Counted from the first letter of the stretch, positions 14,535 through 24,067 are shown. The stretch is 42,557 nt of DNA from Streptomyces sp. NP-1717 (GCF_022695985.1 NZ_JAAPBF010000041.1:1-42557), one strand, 5' to 3'. Notes: a model not told the origin generated them from the letters alone. A program made the numbers and translations.

Positions 14535-16055
14535 ATGTCCGCAGCAGCGATACCGGAGCCGGGCTCGGCCTCGTCCTCGGCGCCGGCACCAGCGCCGGGG
14601 CCCGAACCCGTTCAGGGGCGGCGGCGCCGCTTCCTCGTCGCGGTGCTCGCCTTCTGCGGCGTCGTGGTCGCCGTGATGCAGACCCTGGTCGTCCCGCTGC
14701 TGCCGCACGTCCCCGCCCTCACGGGCAGCACACCCGCCGCCGCGAGCTGGCTCGTCACGATCACGCTCCTGACGGGCGCGGTCTTCACTCCCGTACTGGG
14801 CCGCGTCGGCGACATGTACGGCAAGCGCAGGGTCCTCGTCGCCTCACTGGGCGTGCTCGTCGCCGGTTCGGTCCTGTGCGCCGTCAGTTCCCATATCGGT
14901 GTGCTGATCGCCGGCCGGGCACTCCAGGGTGCCGCGCTCGCCGTCGTACCGCTCGGCATCAGCATCATGCGCGACGAGCTGCCGCCCGCGCGGCTGCTGT
15001 CCTCCGTCGCCCTCATGAGCTCGACCCTCGGGATCGGCGCCGCCGTCGGCCTGCCCGTCGCCGCCCTCGTCGTCCAGAACTTCGACTGGCACACCATGTT
15101 CTGGGCCTCCGCCGTGCTGGGGATCGTCGACATCGTGCTCGTCCTGTGCTGCGTCCCCGAGTCACCCCTGCGCTCCCGGGGCCGGTTCGACGTCATCGGC
15201 ACCCTCGGCCTGTCCGCCACCCTCGTCAGCCTGCTCCTCGCCGTCACCCAGGGCGCGGACTGGGGCTGGACCTCCGTGCGTACCATCGGTCTGCTCGTGG
15301 CCGCACTGACCATCGGTCTCCTCTGGGGCGCGTACGAGCTGCGCACCACGTCCCCCATGGTCGACCTGCGGGTCTCCGCGCGCCCCGCCGTGCTGCTCAC
15401 GAACATCGCCGCTCTCCTCATCGGCTTCGCCTTCTACGCGAACTCCCTGGTCACGGCGCAGATGGTGCAGGAACCCACAAGCACCGGTTACGGGATCGGG
15501 GCATCGATCGTCGTGGGCGGACTCTGTCTGCTGCCCGGTGGTCTCGCGATGGTGGCGCTGTCACCGGTGTCGGCGCGGATCTCCGCGAAGTACGGCCCCC
15601 GGACGGCGCTGGCGCTCGCCGCCGCGGTGATGGCCGTCGGGTACGTGGTGCGCTTCTTCACCAGTCACAGTCTGTGGCCGATCATCGGCGGCGCGACCGT
15701 CGTCGCGGCGGGCACCGCGATCGCCTATTCGGCCCTGCCCGCGCTCGTCATGCGCGCGGTACCGGCGGGCGAGACCGGCGCGGCCAACGGCCTCAACACC
15801 CTGATGCGCTCCGTGGGACAGGCGTTCTGCAGCGCGGTGGTCGCCGCCGTACTGGCCAACATCACCTTCCAGGCCGGTGGCCGTACCGCACCGACACTCC
15901 ACGCCTATCTGCTGGTCTTCCTCATCGCGGCCGGAGCGGCGCTGCTCGCCCTGGCGGTCACCCTGTGTCTGCCGGGCCGCGCGGCGGCGGCCGGGGCGGG
16001 TACCGTCGGCAAGGAGCAGACAGCGAGCCGTACGTTCGCCGAGGAGGGCGCGTGA
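14535..16055 (+). CDS. MFS drug exporter, DHA2 (14-TM) type
   Basis: This 506-residue major facilitator has a disordered Ala/Pro/Ser N-terminus followed by about 14 hydrophobic helices. The loop motif GRVGDMYGKRRVLV after helix 2 is the classical MFS motif A, and VLIAGRALQGAALAVVPLGI carries the RxxQG motif of drug/proton antiporters. GIGAAVGLPVAALVVQ is the motif C region found in exporters. It should export a drug or metabolite by proton exchange; the substrate is unknown. The start at 14535 follows GGAGAG. The TetR gene overlaps its last bases (GTGA), so the two are translationally coupled and the regulator probably controls the exporter. Confidence 0.9.
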   Translation: MSAAAIPEPGSASSSAPAPAPGPEPVQGRRRRFLVAVLAFCGVVVAVMQTLVVPLLPHVPALTGSTPAAASWLVTITLLTGAVFTPVLGRVGDMYGKRRVLVASLGVLVAGSVLCAVSSHIGVLIAGRALQGAALAVVPLGISIMRDELPPARLLSSVALMSSTLGIGAAVGLPVAALVVQNFDWHTMFWASAVLGIVDIVLVLCCVPESPLRSRGRFDVIGTLGLSATLVSLLLAVTQGADWGWTSVRTIGLLVAALTIGLLWGAYELRTTSPMVDLRVSARPAVLLTNIAALLIGFAFYANSLVTAQMVQEPTSTGYGIGASIVVGGLCLLPGGLAMVALSPVSARISAKYGPRTALALAAAVMAVGYVVRFFTSHSLWPIIGGATVVAAGTAIAYSALPALVMRAVPAGETGAANGLNTLMRSVGQAFCSAVVAAVLANITFQAGGRTAPTLHAYLLVFLIAAGAALLALAVTLCLPGRAAAAGAGTVGKEQTASRTFAEEGA

Positions 16056-16747
16056 CGACCGGACAGGCGGCCGACGGGACGGTGGACCCCGGCACGGACG
16101 CGGACGCCGAACCCGCGACCGCTCCCCGCACGGGCCCCGGCACCGACGCGGATTCCGGCACCGGCCCGGACCCCGGCACCGGCCGTCTCGCGATCCTGCG
16201 CGCCGCTCGCCGCGCGTTCACCCAGCGGCCCTATGCCGAGGTGACCATGCGCGGCATCGCCGCCGACGCAGGCGTCAGCGCCTCGCTCATCGTCAAACGC
16301 TTCGGTACGAAGGAACGCCTGTTCAACACCGTCGCCGACTTCGGCCCCGCCGCCGACAAGCTGTTCGCCGCGCCGCCCGCCGTACTCGGCAGGCATCTGG
16401 TGCTGACCATGGTCCGGCTCCGGCGCGAGAACCACTCCGACCCCCTGCTGCGCGTCGTCTTCTCCCTCGGCAACATGGACGAGCGAACCCTGCTGCGCGA
16501 GCGCTTCCGCGAGCAGGTCACCGCCCGGCTGGCCGGTCTCATCGGCGGTGAGCGCAGCGAGCTGCGGGCGGAGCTGATCACCGGCCAGCTCCTCGGGCTG
16601 GGCGCCACCCTCAGCCTCCACCGCCCCGGCGCGGGCGAGGAGGCCACCCCCGAGCTGATCGCGGACCTCTACGCCCCCGCGCTCCAGCGGCTGATCACCG
16701 GGCCGGCCGGCCTCCCCGACCAGGAGCCCGGCCGAGCCGGTCACTGA
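16052..16747 (+). CDS. TetR-family regulator of the MFS exporter
   Basis: The GTG at 16052 overlaps the MFS stop by four bases and gives 231 residues. After a 40-residue Gly/Thr/Asp-rich tail come LAILRAARRAFTQRPYAEVT, MRGIAADAGVSASLIVKRFG and TKERLFNTV, the TetR helix-turn-helix. The C-terminal ligand-binding part resembles the TetR_C group with HLVLTMVRLRRE and AELITGQLLGLGATLSLH. It probably represses its own operon by binding the palindrome at 14428-14472, with a transported compound as inducer; that is inference. A strong hairpin follows immediately. Confidence 0.88.
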   Translation: MTTGQAADGTVDPGTDADAEPATAPRTGPGTDADSGTGPDPGTGRLAILRAARRAFTQRPYAEVTMRGIAADAGVSASLIVKRFGTKERLFNTVADFGPAADKLFAAPPAVLGRHLVLTMVRLRRENHSDPLLRVVFSLGNMDERTLLRERFREQVTARLAGLIGGERSELRAELITGQLLGLGATLSLHRPGAGEEATPELIADLYAPALQRLITGPAGLPDQEPGRAGH

Positions 16748-16754
16748 GCGTCGC

Positions 16755-16799
16755 CGCGGCGCCGGCACACGTCCGCTTGCGGTCCGTGCCGGTGCCGCG
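16755..16799 (+). terminator. Long hairpin after the TetR gene
   Basis: CGCGGCGCCGGCAC (16755-16768) pairs with GTGCCGGTGCCGCG (16786-16799) at 13 of 14 positions. The loop holds a second small stem CCGC/GCGG. It starts 8 nt after the stop codon. Confidence 0.8.
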
Positions 16800-16867
16800 C
16801 ACACAATTGACATCAGAAGGCACAGAACGAACCGACCCGCCGTGCCCGCGACTGGGAAGAGGGGCCC

Positions 16868-18574
16868 GTGAGTGTCGAACCGCCACCCGGCCTTCCGCTC
16901 CCCGACGGGGCCGAGCCGGACTGGCCCGCCGGTCCCGACCTCACCCTCGCGTACAACCGCATGGGCAGCTTCGACATCGATTTCGTCCGCGAGTACATGC
17001 ACCTCGACCCCGCGGCCCTGGAGGTGTTCGACCTCCGCCCCGACGAGTACGACGGCAGCATGGAGGTCCCCAACCGGTTGCCGCCCGAGGAACTGGAGCG
17101 CCTGGACACCCTGATCCGGCGGACGCTGGACAAGGGCAGCAGCGTCTACGGCGCTTACTTCTGGATCCGCTGCCGCGACGGATCACGCCGATGGCTCCAC
17201 ACCCAGGGCCATGTCCTGCGGGACACCAAGGGCAACACCTGCCGGGCCATCGGCATCGTGCGGGACGCCACCCGGGAACTGGACGACGCGGCGATGCGCA
17301 CCGAGCTCGTCGAGACCCGCCGCCGGCTCACCGGCATGGTCCGCCGCGTCACCGCCCTGCTGGCCCGCGCGACCACCGTGCGGGACGTCACCGACGCGCT
17401 CAAGGACGCCGAGGCGCTCAGCAACCTCGGCGCGGTGAGCGTGATGCTCGGCATCGTCGAGAACGGACACGTGCACACGGTCACCGAGGGGCGGCTGGGC
17501 CTGTACGTCCCGGAACTCCAGTACACACGGATCGACGCGCGATTCCCGATGAGCGAGGTCGTCCGCACGCTGCGGCCCCGCTACATCACCTCACGCGAGG
17601 AATTCCGCCGCTCCTTCCCCCCGCTCTGGCACCACATCCAGCATCTCCCGGTGGCCTCGGGCGCCTATCTGCCGCTGATCGTGCAGGGCAGGACGATCGG
17701 CGCGCTCGGGATGCTGTACTCCCGGCACGGCGGCTTCTCCGGAGAGGAACGCAACCTGCTGATCACACTCAGCAGCAGCATCGCCCAGAGCCTCCAGCGC
17801 GCGATGCTCTTCGAGCAGGAGCACGATCTCGCCGACAGCCTGCAGCGGGCCATGCTGCCGCACCACATCCCCGAGGTCCCCGGAGCCCGTATCGCCGTCC
17901 GCTACCGCGCCGCCAGGGCCGGACGTGACATCGGCGGCGACTGGTACGACGTGATTCCCCTGACCGGCGGCCGGGTCGGACTGATGATCGGCGACGTCCA
18001 GGGCCACGACACCGACGCCGCCGCCGTGATGGGGCAGCTGCGGATCGTCCTGTGGGCGTACGTCTCCGAGGGGCACTCGCCCGCGACGGCGATGGCCCGC
18101 GCCTCCACCTTCCTCCACGAGCTGGACACCGACCGCTTCGCCACCTGCACCTACGTGGAAGCCGATCTGTCGACAGGCGCGCTCCAGATCGTCCGGGCCG
18201 GACACCTCGAACCGATGGTGCGCGACCGCGACGGCGGATGCGTCACCATCGACACCGAGGGCGGACTGCCGCTCGGGATCACGAACACCTCCCGCAGACG
18301 GGGCGGCGCCGACTACCCGGTCACCCTGACGACCCTCGCTCCCGGCGAGACGCTGCTCATCTACACCGACGGACTGGTGGAGCGGCCGGGAGCCACACTC
18401 GACGAAGGACTCGAACGGCTGGAGCGTGCCGTACGGAACGGTCCCGGTGACATCCAGGAACTCGCGGACCGTCTCGCCGAGATGGTGGGGGAGCACGGAG
18501 GGGGCGGCGACGACATGGCCCTGCTGCTCATGCGCAGGAACCCCGCGCCGCGCGAGCACCCGCCGGGCATCTGA
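16868..18574 (+). CDS. PAS-GAF-PP2C (SpoIIE-type) serine phosphatase
   Basis: This 568-residue cytoplasmic protein has a PAS sensor domain at about 25-140 (MGSFDIDFVREYMHLDPAAL to GIVRDATRELDD), then a GAF-like domain at about 150-305 (ending IGALGMLYSRHGGFSGEERN). A PP2C/SpoIIE phosphatase domain follows at about 325-555. The metal-binding acids are visible in RDIGGDWYDV, IGDVQGHDTDAA, LLIYTDGLVE and GGDDMALLLMR. Such enzymes dephosphorylate anti-anti-sigma factors and so free sigma factors of the SigB/SigF type. No kinase or anti-sigma domain is fused, unlike many Streptomyces versions. GTG at 16868 follows GAAGAGGGG. A TTGACA at 16807-16812 may be its -35 box. Confidence 0.92.
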   Translation: MSVEPPPGLPLPDGAEPDWPAGPDLTLAYNRMGSFDIDFVREYMHLDPAALEVFDLRPDEYDGSMEVPNRLPPEELERLDTLIRRTLDKGSSVYGAYFWIRCRDGSRRWLHTQGHVLRDTKGNTCRAIGIVRDATRELDDAAMRTELVETRRRLTGMVRRVTALLARATTVRDVTDALKDAEALSNLGAVSVMLGIVENGHVHTVTEGRLGLYVPELQYTRIDARFPMSEVVRTLRPRYITSREEFRRSFPPLWHHIQHLPVASGAYLPLIVQGRTIGALGMLYSRHGGFSGEERNLLITLSSSIAQSLQRAMLFEQEHDLADSLQRAMLPHHIPEVPGARIAVRYRAARAGRDIGGDWYDVIPLTGGRVGLMIGDVQGHDTDAAAVMGQLRIVLWAYVSEGHSPATAMARASTFLHELDTDRFATCTYVEADLSTGALQIVRAGHLEPMVRDRDGGCVTIDTEGGLPLGITNTSRRRGGADYPVTLTTLAPGETLLIYTDGLVERPGATLDEGLERLERAVRNGPGDIQELADRLAEMVGEHGGGGDDMALLLMRRNPAPREHPPGI

Positions 18575-18588
18575 CCACCCCTCACTTA

Positions 18589-18609
18589 CCTCTGACGTGT
18601 CATCAGAGG
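18589..18609 (+). terminator. Weak 7-bp hairpin after the PP2C gene
   Basis: CCTCTGA (18589-18595) and TCAGAGG (18603-18609) pair around a 7-nt loop, 15 nt after the stop codon. The stem is short, so confidence is modest. Confidence 0.45.
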
Positions 18610-18782
18610 GGCGCGGCGCGGGTGCGCGGGCATCTATGCAGGCACCCCACGTCACTTCCGCGGTGCCCCCTGTTCTCCCCGACGTGTCCGTGAACCTCTG
18701 GCGAACCGGGGCACATACGGCGATGCTGGGCGGCTGACAGCGCTTACTATCCGCGCCAACCCCCCGTACTACAGGAGAACTT

Positions 18783-21700
18783 GTGGGCCCAGGCATCGCC
18801 CGCCGGTCCGTCGTGCTGCTCGCGGCGGTCACCGCACTGACAACGGGAGCCATCACCCCGTCCGTCGCCGACTCCACCCCCGACCCCCGTCCGCGCGACG
18901 CCGCCGAGGTGCTGCGCCCCGTCGCGCCACCCCCGGCAGGCAGACCGGCCGGAGCCCCCAGATCCGTCGTGGACGGCGACGGCATCGAGACCGCGCGCGC
19001 CACCCGCCCCGTCGCGCCGGGCGTCAGCCTCACCTCGTACGACCGCCTCGAATCCGACAAATGGCTGCGCGTCGACGCGCTGTCGGTCGACCTCGACGGC
19101 GGTGTACGGGCGGACTACCTCTCGTCGGGCAAGGTCGCCGACCGTCGCAGCGTCTCCGAACTCGCCGCCGGGCACGACCCCGGCAAGGGCCGCCGCACCG
19201 TCGCCGCCATCAACGCCGACTTCTTCGACATCAACGAGACCGGCGCCCCGCAGGGAGCCGGCATCAAGGACGGCGCCCTCACCCAGTCGCCCGCCGCCGG
19301 TGCCCACCGGGCCGTCGGTATCGGCCCCGAGAACGCCGGGCGCGTCCTGGAGCTGTACTTCGAGGGCACCCTGACACTGCCCGCCGGGCCCCACCCCCTC
19401 GCCGCGTACAACGCCGCGAACGTGCCGGCCGGCGGTATCGGCGCGTACACCGCCGCCTGGGGCCAGGCCAACCGCGCGCTCACCGTGGACACGGCGGCGC
19501 CCGTCGCAGAGGTGGCCGTACGGGACGGCGAGGTCGTCTCCGTCACCGACAGACCCGGCACAGGTCCGATCGAGCCCGGCACCACCGTGCTGGTCGGCCG
19601 GGAGGCCGGCGCCGTACGGCTCAAGGCGCTGCGCCCCGGCGACCCGGTGGCCATGGAGTACAGCCCGCGCACCGGCGACGGGCCCCTGCCGCGCACCGCG
19701 GTGGGCGGACGCGAACTCCTCGTCGTCGACGGGGTGGCGCAGAACCACGAGGGCCAGGGCAACAACACCACCGCGCCCCGCACCGCCGTCGGATTCACCA
19801 AGGACGGCAGCGAGATGCGGGTGATCACCGTCGACGGCCGGCAGGCCGACAGCGGCGGTGTCACCCTCACCGAGCTGGGCGTGATGATGAAGCGGGCCGG
19901 CGCGTACAGCGCGCTCAACCTCGACGGCGGAGGCTCCTCGACACTCGTCGCCCGCGAACCCGGCAGCGACACCCTCCTGGTGGAGAACGCCCCGTCCGAC
20001 GGCAGCGAGCGCACCGTGCCCAACGGCCTCGCCCTCACCGTGCCCGACGGCAGCGGACGGCTCGACGGCTTCTGGGTCGAGACCCGTACGCCCGCCGCGG
20101 CCGCGCCCGGCGACGACCCCGTCAGGGGCGGCCGCCCCGAACGCGTCTTCCCCGGACTCACGCGCGCCCTCACCGCGGCCGGATACGACGAGACGTACGG
20201 CCCCGCGCAGGGCGCCCCGCGCTGGCGGACCGAACGGTCGTCGGTCGGCCGGGTGAGCGACGACGGCCTGTTCACCGCCCGCCGCAGCGGCACCACCGAG
20301 GTCCGCGCGGAGCGCGGACGCGCCGGCGGATCCATCGAGTTGACGGTCCTCGACGACCTCGCGCGCATCCGGCCGACCACGACCCGGGTCGGTCTCGCCG
20401 ACGGCGAGGCCACCGGCACGTTCGGCATCGTCGGTCTCGACGCGCACGGCGCCTCCGCGCCCGTGGAGCCGCGCGATGTGGAACTGGCCTACGACCGCGA
20501 CCTGTTCGCCGTCGCCGACGACGGGAAGGGCGCTTTCACCGTCACCTCGAGGACCGGCGGCGGCGCGGGACGGATCACGGCCACCGTCGACGGCGTCACC
20601 ACCGCCCTCGCGGTGAGCGTCGGACTCGAGGAACAGCCGGTCTCGGCCTTCGACGACGCCGGGGCCTGGAAGTTCAGCCACGCCCGCGCCGCCGGCTCGG
20701 TGGCGGCGACACCGGAGGGACAGACCGGCACCGGCCTGAGACTCAGCTACGACTTCTCACTCTCCACGGCTACGCGCGCCGCGTACGCGAGCCCGCCGCA
20801 GCAGATCACCGTCCCTGGACAGCCGCAGTCCTTCACGATGTGGATCAAGGGAGACGGGAAGGGGGCCTGGCCGACCCTGCATCTCAAGGACGCAGCCGGA
20901 TCGGACCAGTTGCTCCGGGGGCCCTACGTCACCTGGACCGGCTGGCGGCAGGTGACGTTCGCGGTGCCGCCGGGGGCCGCGACTCCGCTGTCCGTGTTCC
21001 GCTTCTATCTCGCGGAGACCGCCGCCGACAAGCAGTACACCGGGGAGATCGTGATCGACGGACTGACGGCGCAGGTGCCGCCCACCGTCGACCTGCCCCG
21101 ACAGCGCTCCGCCGCCGACCCGTTGATCGACCCGGCCGCCGAGACCGAGGGCCGGGACTGGCAGTTCGCCGTGATGTCCGACGCGCAGTTCGTGGCCCGC
21201 GAGCCGGACAGCGCGATCGTGCGGCAGGCCCGCCGCACACTGCGCGAGATCAAGGCGGCGAAGCCCGACTTCCTCGTCGTCAACGGAGACCTGGTGGACG
21301 AGGGCTCGCCCGCGGACCTCGCGTTCGCGCGAAGTGTCCTGACCGAGGAGCTGGGGGACGAGGTGCCCTGGTACTACGTGCCGGGCAACCACGAGGTGAT
21401 GGGCGGGAAGATCGACAACTTCGTCGCCGAATTCGGCCCCGCACAGCGGGTGTTCGACCACGGCGGGACGCGATTCGTCACACTCGACACCTCCAGCCTC
21501 TCCCTGCGCGGCGGCGGCTTCGCCCAGATCAAGGCCCTGCGCGCCCAGTTGGACGCGGCGGCCGGCGACTCAAGTATCAGCTCGGTGATGGTCATCGAGC
21601 ATGTGCCGCCGCGCGACCCGACCGTGCAGAAGGGGAGCCAGCTCGGGGACCGCAAGGAGGCGGCGCTGCTGGAGGACTGGCTCGCCGGGTTCCGCCGTAC

Positions 21701-22247
21701 GACCGGCAAGGGCGCCGGCTTCATCGGCAGCCACGTCGGGGTCTTCGACGCCTCGCGGGTCGACGGCGTCCCGTATCTGATCAACGGCAACTCCGGGAAG
21801 AACCCGGCGGCCCCGGCCGGCGAGGGCGGGTTCACCGGCTGGTCGCTCGTCGGCGTCGACAAGGTCTCCGGGAGCGAACAGGCCGAGGCCCGGCGCGAGC
21901 CGTGGGAAGGCGGGCCCGACTGGGTCTCCGTACAGACGCGTGCGCACACCGACGCGCTGAAGCTCGACGCGCCCGGGACCCTGACGCCCGGAGACCGGGC
22001 GGCGGTCGACGCGACCGTCGTCCAGGGGACCAGGGAGGTACCGGTCGGCTTCCCGATGAGCGCGGACTGGACGGGGTCGCCGAACCTGTACGTCGGTGAC
22101 CCGGACCGGGCGAGCCGCCGCGATCTGGCGGCCTTCGACCCGGCCACGGGGACGCTCACGGCGCTGCGGCGCGGGTCCCTCACCCTCGCGGTGACGGTGA
22201 ACGGCGTCACGGAACGCGCGGAGATCCGGATCACGGCCGCCGGATGA
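18783..22247 (+). CDS. Secreted phosphodiester glycosidase-metallophosphoesterase fusion
   Basis: The GTG at 18783 follows AGGAG and gives 1154 residues. A signal peptide (ARRSVVLLAAVTALTTGAIT) leads to a NAGPA-type phosphodiester glycosidase domain at about 75-425. It has AAINADFFDIN near 143, VGFTKDGSEMRVITVDGR and the signature SALNLDGGGSST near 377. An Ig-like Big_2 segment (VSDDGLFTARRSGTTEVRAE) and a jelly-roll, probably carbohydrate-binding, domain follow at about 620-765. A calcineurin-like phosphoesterase domain covers about 785-1030: MSDAQF near 798, NGDLVDEG near 834, VPGNHE near 867, EHVPP near 938 and GSHVG near 981. A second Big_2-like segment ends the protein. The first metal motif reads D-x-Q rather than the usual D-x-H. 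The pairing suggests two-step cleavage of a sugar-phosphodiester polymer such as teichoic or phosphoglycan material; this is inference. Confidence 0.9.
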   Translation: MGPGIARRSVVLLAAVTALTTGAITPSVADSTPDPRPRDAAEVLRPVAPPPAGRPAGAPRSVVDGDGIETARATRPVAPGVSLTSYDRLESDKWLRVDALSVDLDGGVRADYLSSGKVADRRSVSELAAGHDPGKGRRTVAAINADFFDINETGAPQGAGIKDGALTQSPAAGAHRAVGIGPENAGRVLELYFEGTLTLPAGPHPLAAYNAANVPAGGIGAYTAAWGQANRALTVDTAAPVAEVAVRDGEVVSVTDRPGTGPIEPGTTVLVGREAGAVRLKALRPGDPVAMEYSPRTGDGPLPRTAVGGRELLVVDGVAQNHEGQGNNTTAPRTAVGFTKDGSEMRVITVDGRQADSGGVTLTELGVMMKRAGAYSALNLDGGGSSTLVAREPGSDTLLVENAPSDGSERTVPNGLALTVPDGSGRLDGFWVETRTPAAAAPGDDPVRGGRPERVFPGLTRALTAAGYDETYGPAQGAPRWRTERSSVGRVSDDGLFTARRSGTTEVRAERGRAGGSIELTVLDDLARIRPTTTRVGLADGEATGTFGIVGLDAHGASAPVEPRDVELAYDRDLFAVADDGKGAFTVTSRTGGGAGRITATVDGVTTALAVSVGLEEQPVSAFDDAGAWKFSHARAAGSVAATPEGQTGTGLRLSYDFSLSTATRAAYASPPQQITVPGQPQSFTMWIKGDGKGAWPTLHLKDAAGSDQLLRGPYVTWTGWRQVTFAVPPGAATPLSVFRFYLAETAADKQYTGEIVIDGLTAQVPPTVDLPRQRSAADPLIDPAAETEGRDWQFAVMSDAQFVAREPDSAIVRQARRTLREIKAAKPDFLVVNGDLVDEGSPADLAFARSVLTEELGDEVPWYYVPGNHEVMGGKIDNFVAEFGPAQRVFDHGGTRFVTLDTSSLSLRGGGFAQIKALRAQLDAAAGDSSISSVMVIEHVPPRDPTVQKGSQLGDRKEAALLEDWLAGFRRTTGKGAGFIGSHVGVFDASRVDGVPYLINGNSGKNPAAPAGEGGFTGWSLVGVDKVSGSEQAEARREPWEGGPDWVSVQTRAHTDALKLDAPGTLTPGDRAAVDATVVQGTREVPVGFPMSADWTGSPNLYVGDPDRASRRDLAAFDPATGTLTALRRGSLTLAVTVNGVTERAEIRITAAG

Positions 22248-22279
22248 GCCGGCCCGCGCCCGGCCGTACGCGATGACGA

Positions 22280-22309
22280 GGGCCCGCACCCGGTGACGGG
22301 TGCGGGTCC
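22280..22309. terminator. 13-bp hairpin between convergent genes
   Basis: Arms 22280-22292 and 22297-22309 pair with one G-T wobble around a GTGA tetraloop. It lies 33 nt after the plus-strand stop and 32 nt beyond the end of the AbgT remnant on the minus strand. Confidence 0.75.
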
Positions 22310-22340
22310 TTCGCGGCGGTCACCGGACCCGGCCGTGCGG

Positions 22341-23411
22341 TCAGGTGATCGGCGAGCCCGGGCCCAGTGGCAGACCCAGCGCGTACCAGAGGGCGAACAA
22401 GGCGATCCAGACGACCATCATCGCCATCGCGGCCGGAAGCGTGAACGACACCAGAGTGCCGATGCCCGCCTTCTTCTGGTACGTCTGCAGATAGCCGACG
22501 GTGAGGACGAACGTCGCACTCATCGGGGTGATGGAGTTGGTACAGGAGTCCACGATCCGGTAGACGGCCATGACGGTGGCCGGGTTGGCCCCGATGAGCA
22601 TGGTCATGGGAATGATCACCGGAGCGATGAGTGCCCACAGGGCGGTCCCGCTGGTGATCAGCAGGTTCAGCAGGGCGATTCCGGCGATGAGCAGCATGAG
22701 TACGGCGAAGACCGGCGCGTCGAGTCTCTCCAGGCCGTCCGCACCTCCAGCGGCGACGACGGTGCTGATACCGGTCCACTGGAACAGCGCGAGGAACTGC
22801 GAGACGGCGAAGAAGAGCACGAGAAGCGGTGAGATCGACCTGATCCCGTCCGCCATGAATTCGGGCAGGTCGGACGAGCTGGTGAGTTTTCCGGTCAGAC
22901 GGGCGTAGGTGGCACCGACGAGCAGGAAGAACAGACTCAGCACCAGCGCGATTCCGGTGAACAGCGTGGAGTCGAGGATGGCCCCGTTCTCTCCGCGCAG
23001 CGGGAGCCCGCCGGGATCATCCCGACGACCAGCAGCCCCACGAAGACCGCGGCGACGACGCCGGTACGGCGCAGCGCGCGCAGTTCGACCTCCTCGGGGA
23101 CGGACCCGGACCCGGTGCCCGCGGTCGGGCCGGTGGCGTCGTCGTCCGGCACGAGTTCGTGCTCACGCTTGGACAGGACCTTCTCCGTGACCACCGTCAG
23201 CACGATCGCGAGCACGACCGCGGAGACGGTGGTGAAGTAGGTGTTGTCGGTCGCCCGGACGATCGCGTCGGGATCGACGATGTGCGCGGCCTCGGTGGCG
23301 ATCTTGGCGAAGACGACATCACTCGGAGCGATGAACGGGTTGGCGTCACCGGCCGCGTTGATCGACAGGAAGCCGACGATCATGCCCAGCATGGGGGAGC
23401 GCCCGACCGCC
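22341..23411 (-). pseudogene. AbgT-family transporter remnant, 5' truncated and frameshifted
   Basis: Two minus-strand frames together cover about 355 residues of an AbgT-type transporter (p-aminobenzoyl-glutamate transport or sulfonamide efflux family, normally about 510 residues). The upstream frame begins abruptly at AVGRSPMLGMIVGFLSINAA, which aligns with about residue 157 of E. coli AbgT, and continues through IATEAAHIVDPDA and NTYFTTVSAVVL. Near 23002-23004 a run of GGG on the plus strand seems to lack one base. Reading shifts there and resumes as GENGAILDSTLF, then VLSLFFLLVGATYARLTG to the normal end ALGLPLGPGSPIT. The first 156 or so residues are absent and are replaced by a truncated ArsR gene on the other strand. 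The product cannot be a working transporter unless the sequence is misassembled. Confidence 0.85.
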
Positions 23412-24034
23412 TTGAATTCCGGACCGCACTGGTCCGCACGCTCGCGGACTGCGTCGAGGAGTTCTTCGCGGCGGAGTGGGAACGACTCCACGACCGGCTG
23501 CGCGACGAAGCCGAACAGATTCGTTCGCGGCTGCGCGGACTACCGCTCGCGGAACTCATCTCGTCGGTGAGCACGGCCGCCCAGCCGGTGCAGGGCGGCA
23601 GGGCGGTGCGTTTCGACAAGCTGCAGAATTTGACGGTTTCCCTTCGGGGAAACCGCACCCTTCTCGTCCCGACCGTTCACGGGCGCCCTCACCTCGTCAT
23701 CCGCGGTGAGGAGGGTTTCCCCGTGGTGGTGCATTACCCGGTGGCCCGGCACAGCCGGCCCGAGTCCATCGACGAGATGCAGCGACGGCTGACCATCCTG
23801 TCGGATCCGGCGCGCCTGGCCCTGTGCCGTCATCTCGTGAACGAGGCGATCACCACCTCCGATCTCGCCCGCAGAATGAGCATGACCCGGCCGCAGGTCT
23901 CGCGACATCTCGCCAAGCTCCGTGCGGCGGGCGTACTCACCTCTCGGAGAAGCGGCAGATACGTCTACCACCGGGTCGACGCCGACACAGTGATGCGGAT
24001 AGGGGTGGAGCTCCTGCGCGCGATAGTGCGATGA
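23412..24034 (+). pseudogene. ArsR-type regulator remnant (DUF5937-like), 5' truncated
   Basis: About 205 C-terminal residues of a winged-helix regulator are present. A DUF5937-like middle part (RTLADCVEEFFAAEWERL, FDKLQNLTVSL and HLVIRGEEGFPVVVHYPVA) leads to an ArsR helix-turn-helix: MQRRLTILSDPARLALCRHL, TSDLARRMSMTRPQVSRHLA and RRSGRYVYHRVD. Members of this group are normally about 320-360 residues, so roughly the first third is missing. The frame continues upstream only because the antisense of AbgT happens to be open; no ribosome binding site or sensible start lies at the junction. It was probably the divergent regulator of the AbgT gene before one deletion removed both 5' ends. The DNA-binding domain is complete, but expression is doubtful. 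Confidence 0.78.
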
Positions 24035-24057
24035 CCGTCGCCGGCCGGCGACGGTCA
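24032..24057. terminator. 26-bp perfect palindrome between convergent genes
   Basis: The half-site TGACCGTCGCCGG is followed by its exact reverse complement. It includes the stop codon of the ArsR remnant and ends 11 nt before the P450 stop. It is probably a bidirectional terminator. Confidence 0.65.
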
Positions 24058-24067
24058 GGCCTCCCGG

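Noticed and set aside
19061..22099. Second plus-strand frame of about 1000 codons inside the glycosidase-phosphoesterase gene
   Set aside because: It is an arginine-rich shadow of the 18783-22247 gene, which has a ribosome binding site, signal peptide and clear domains.
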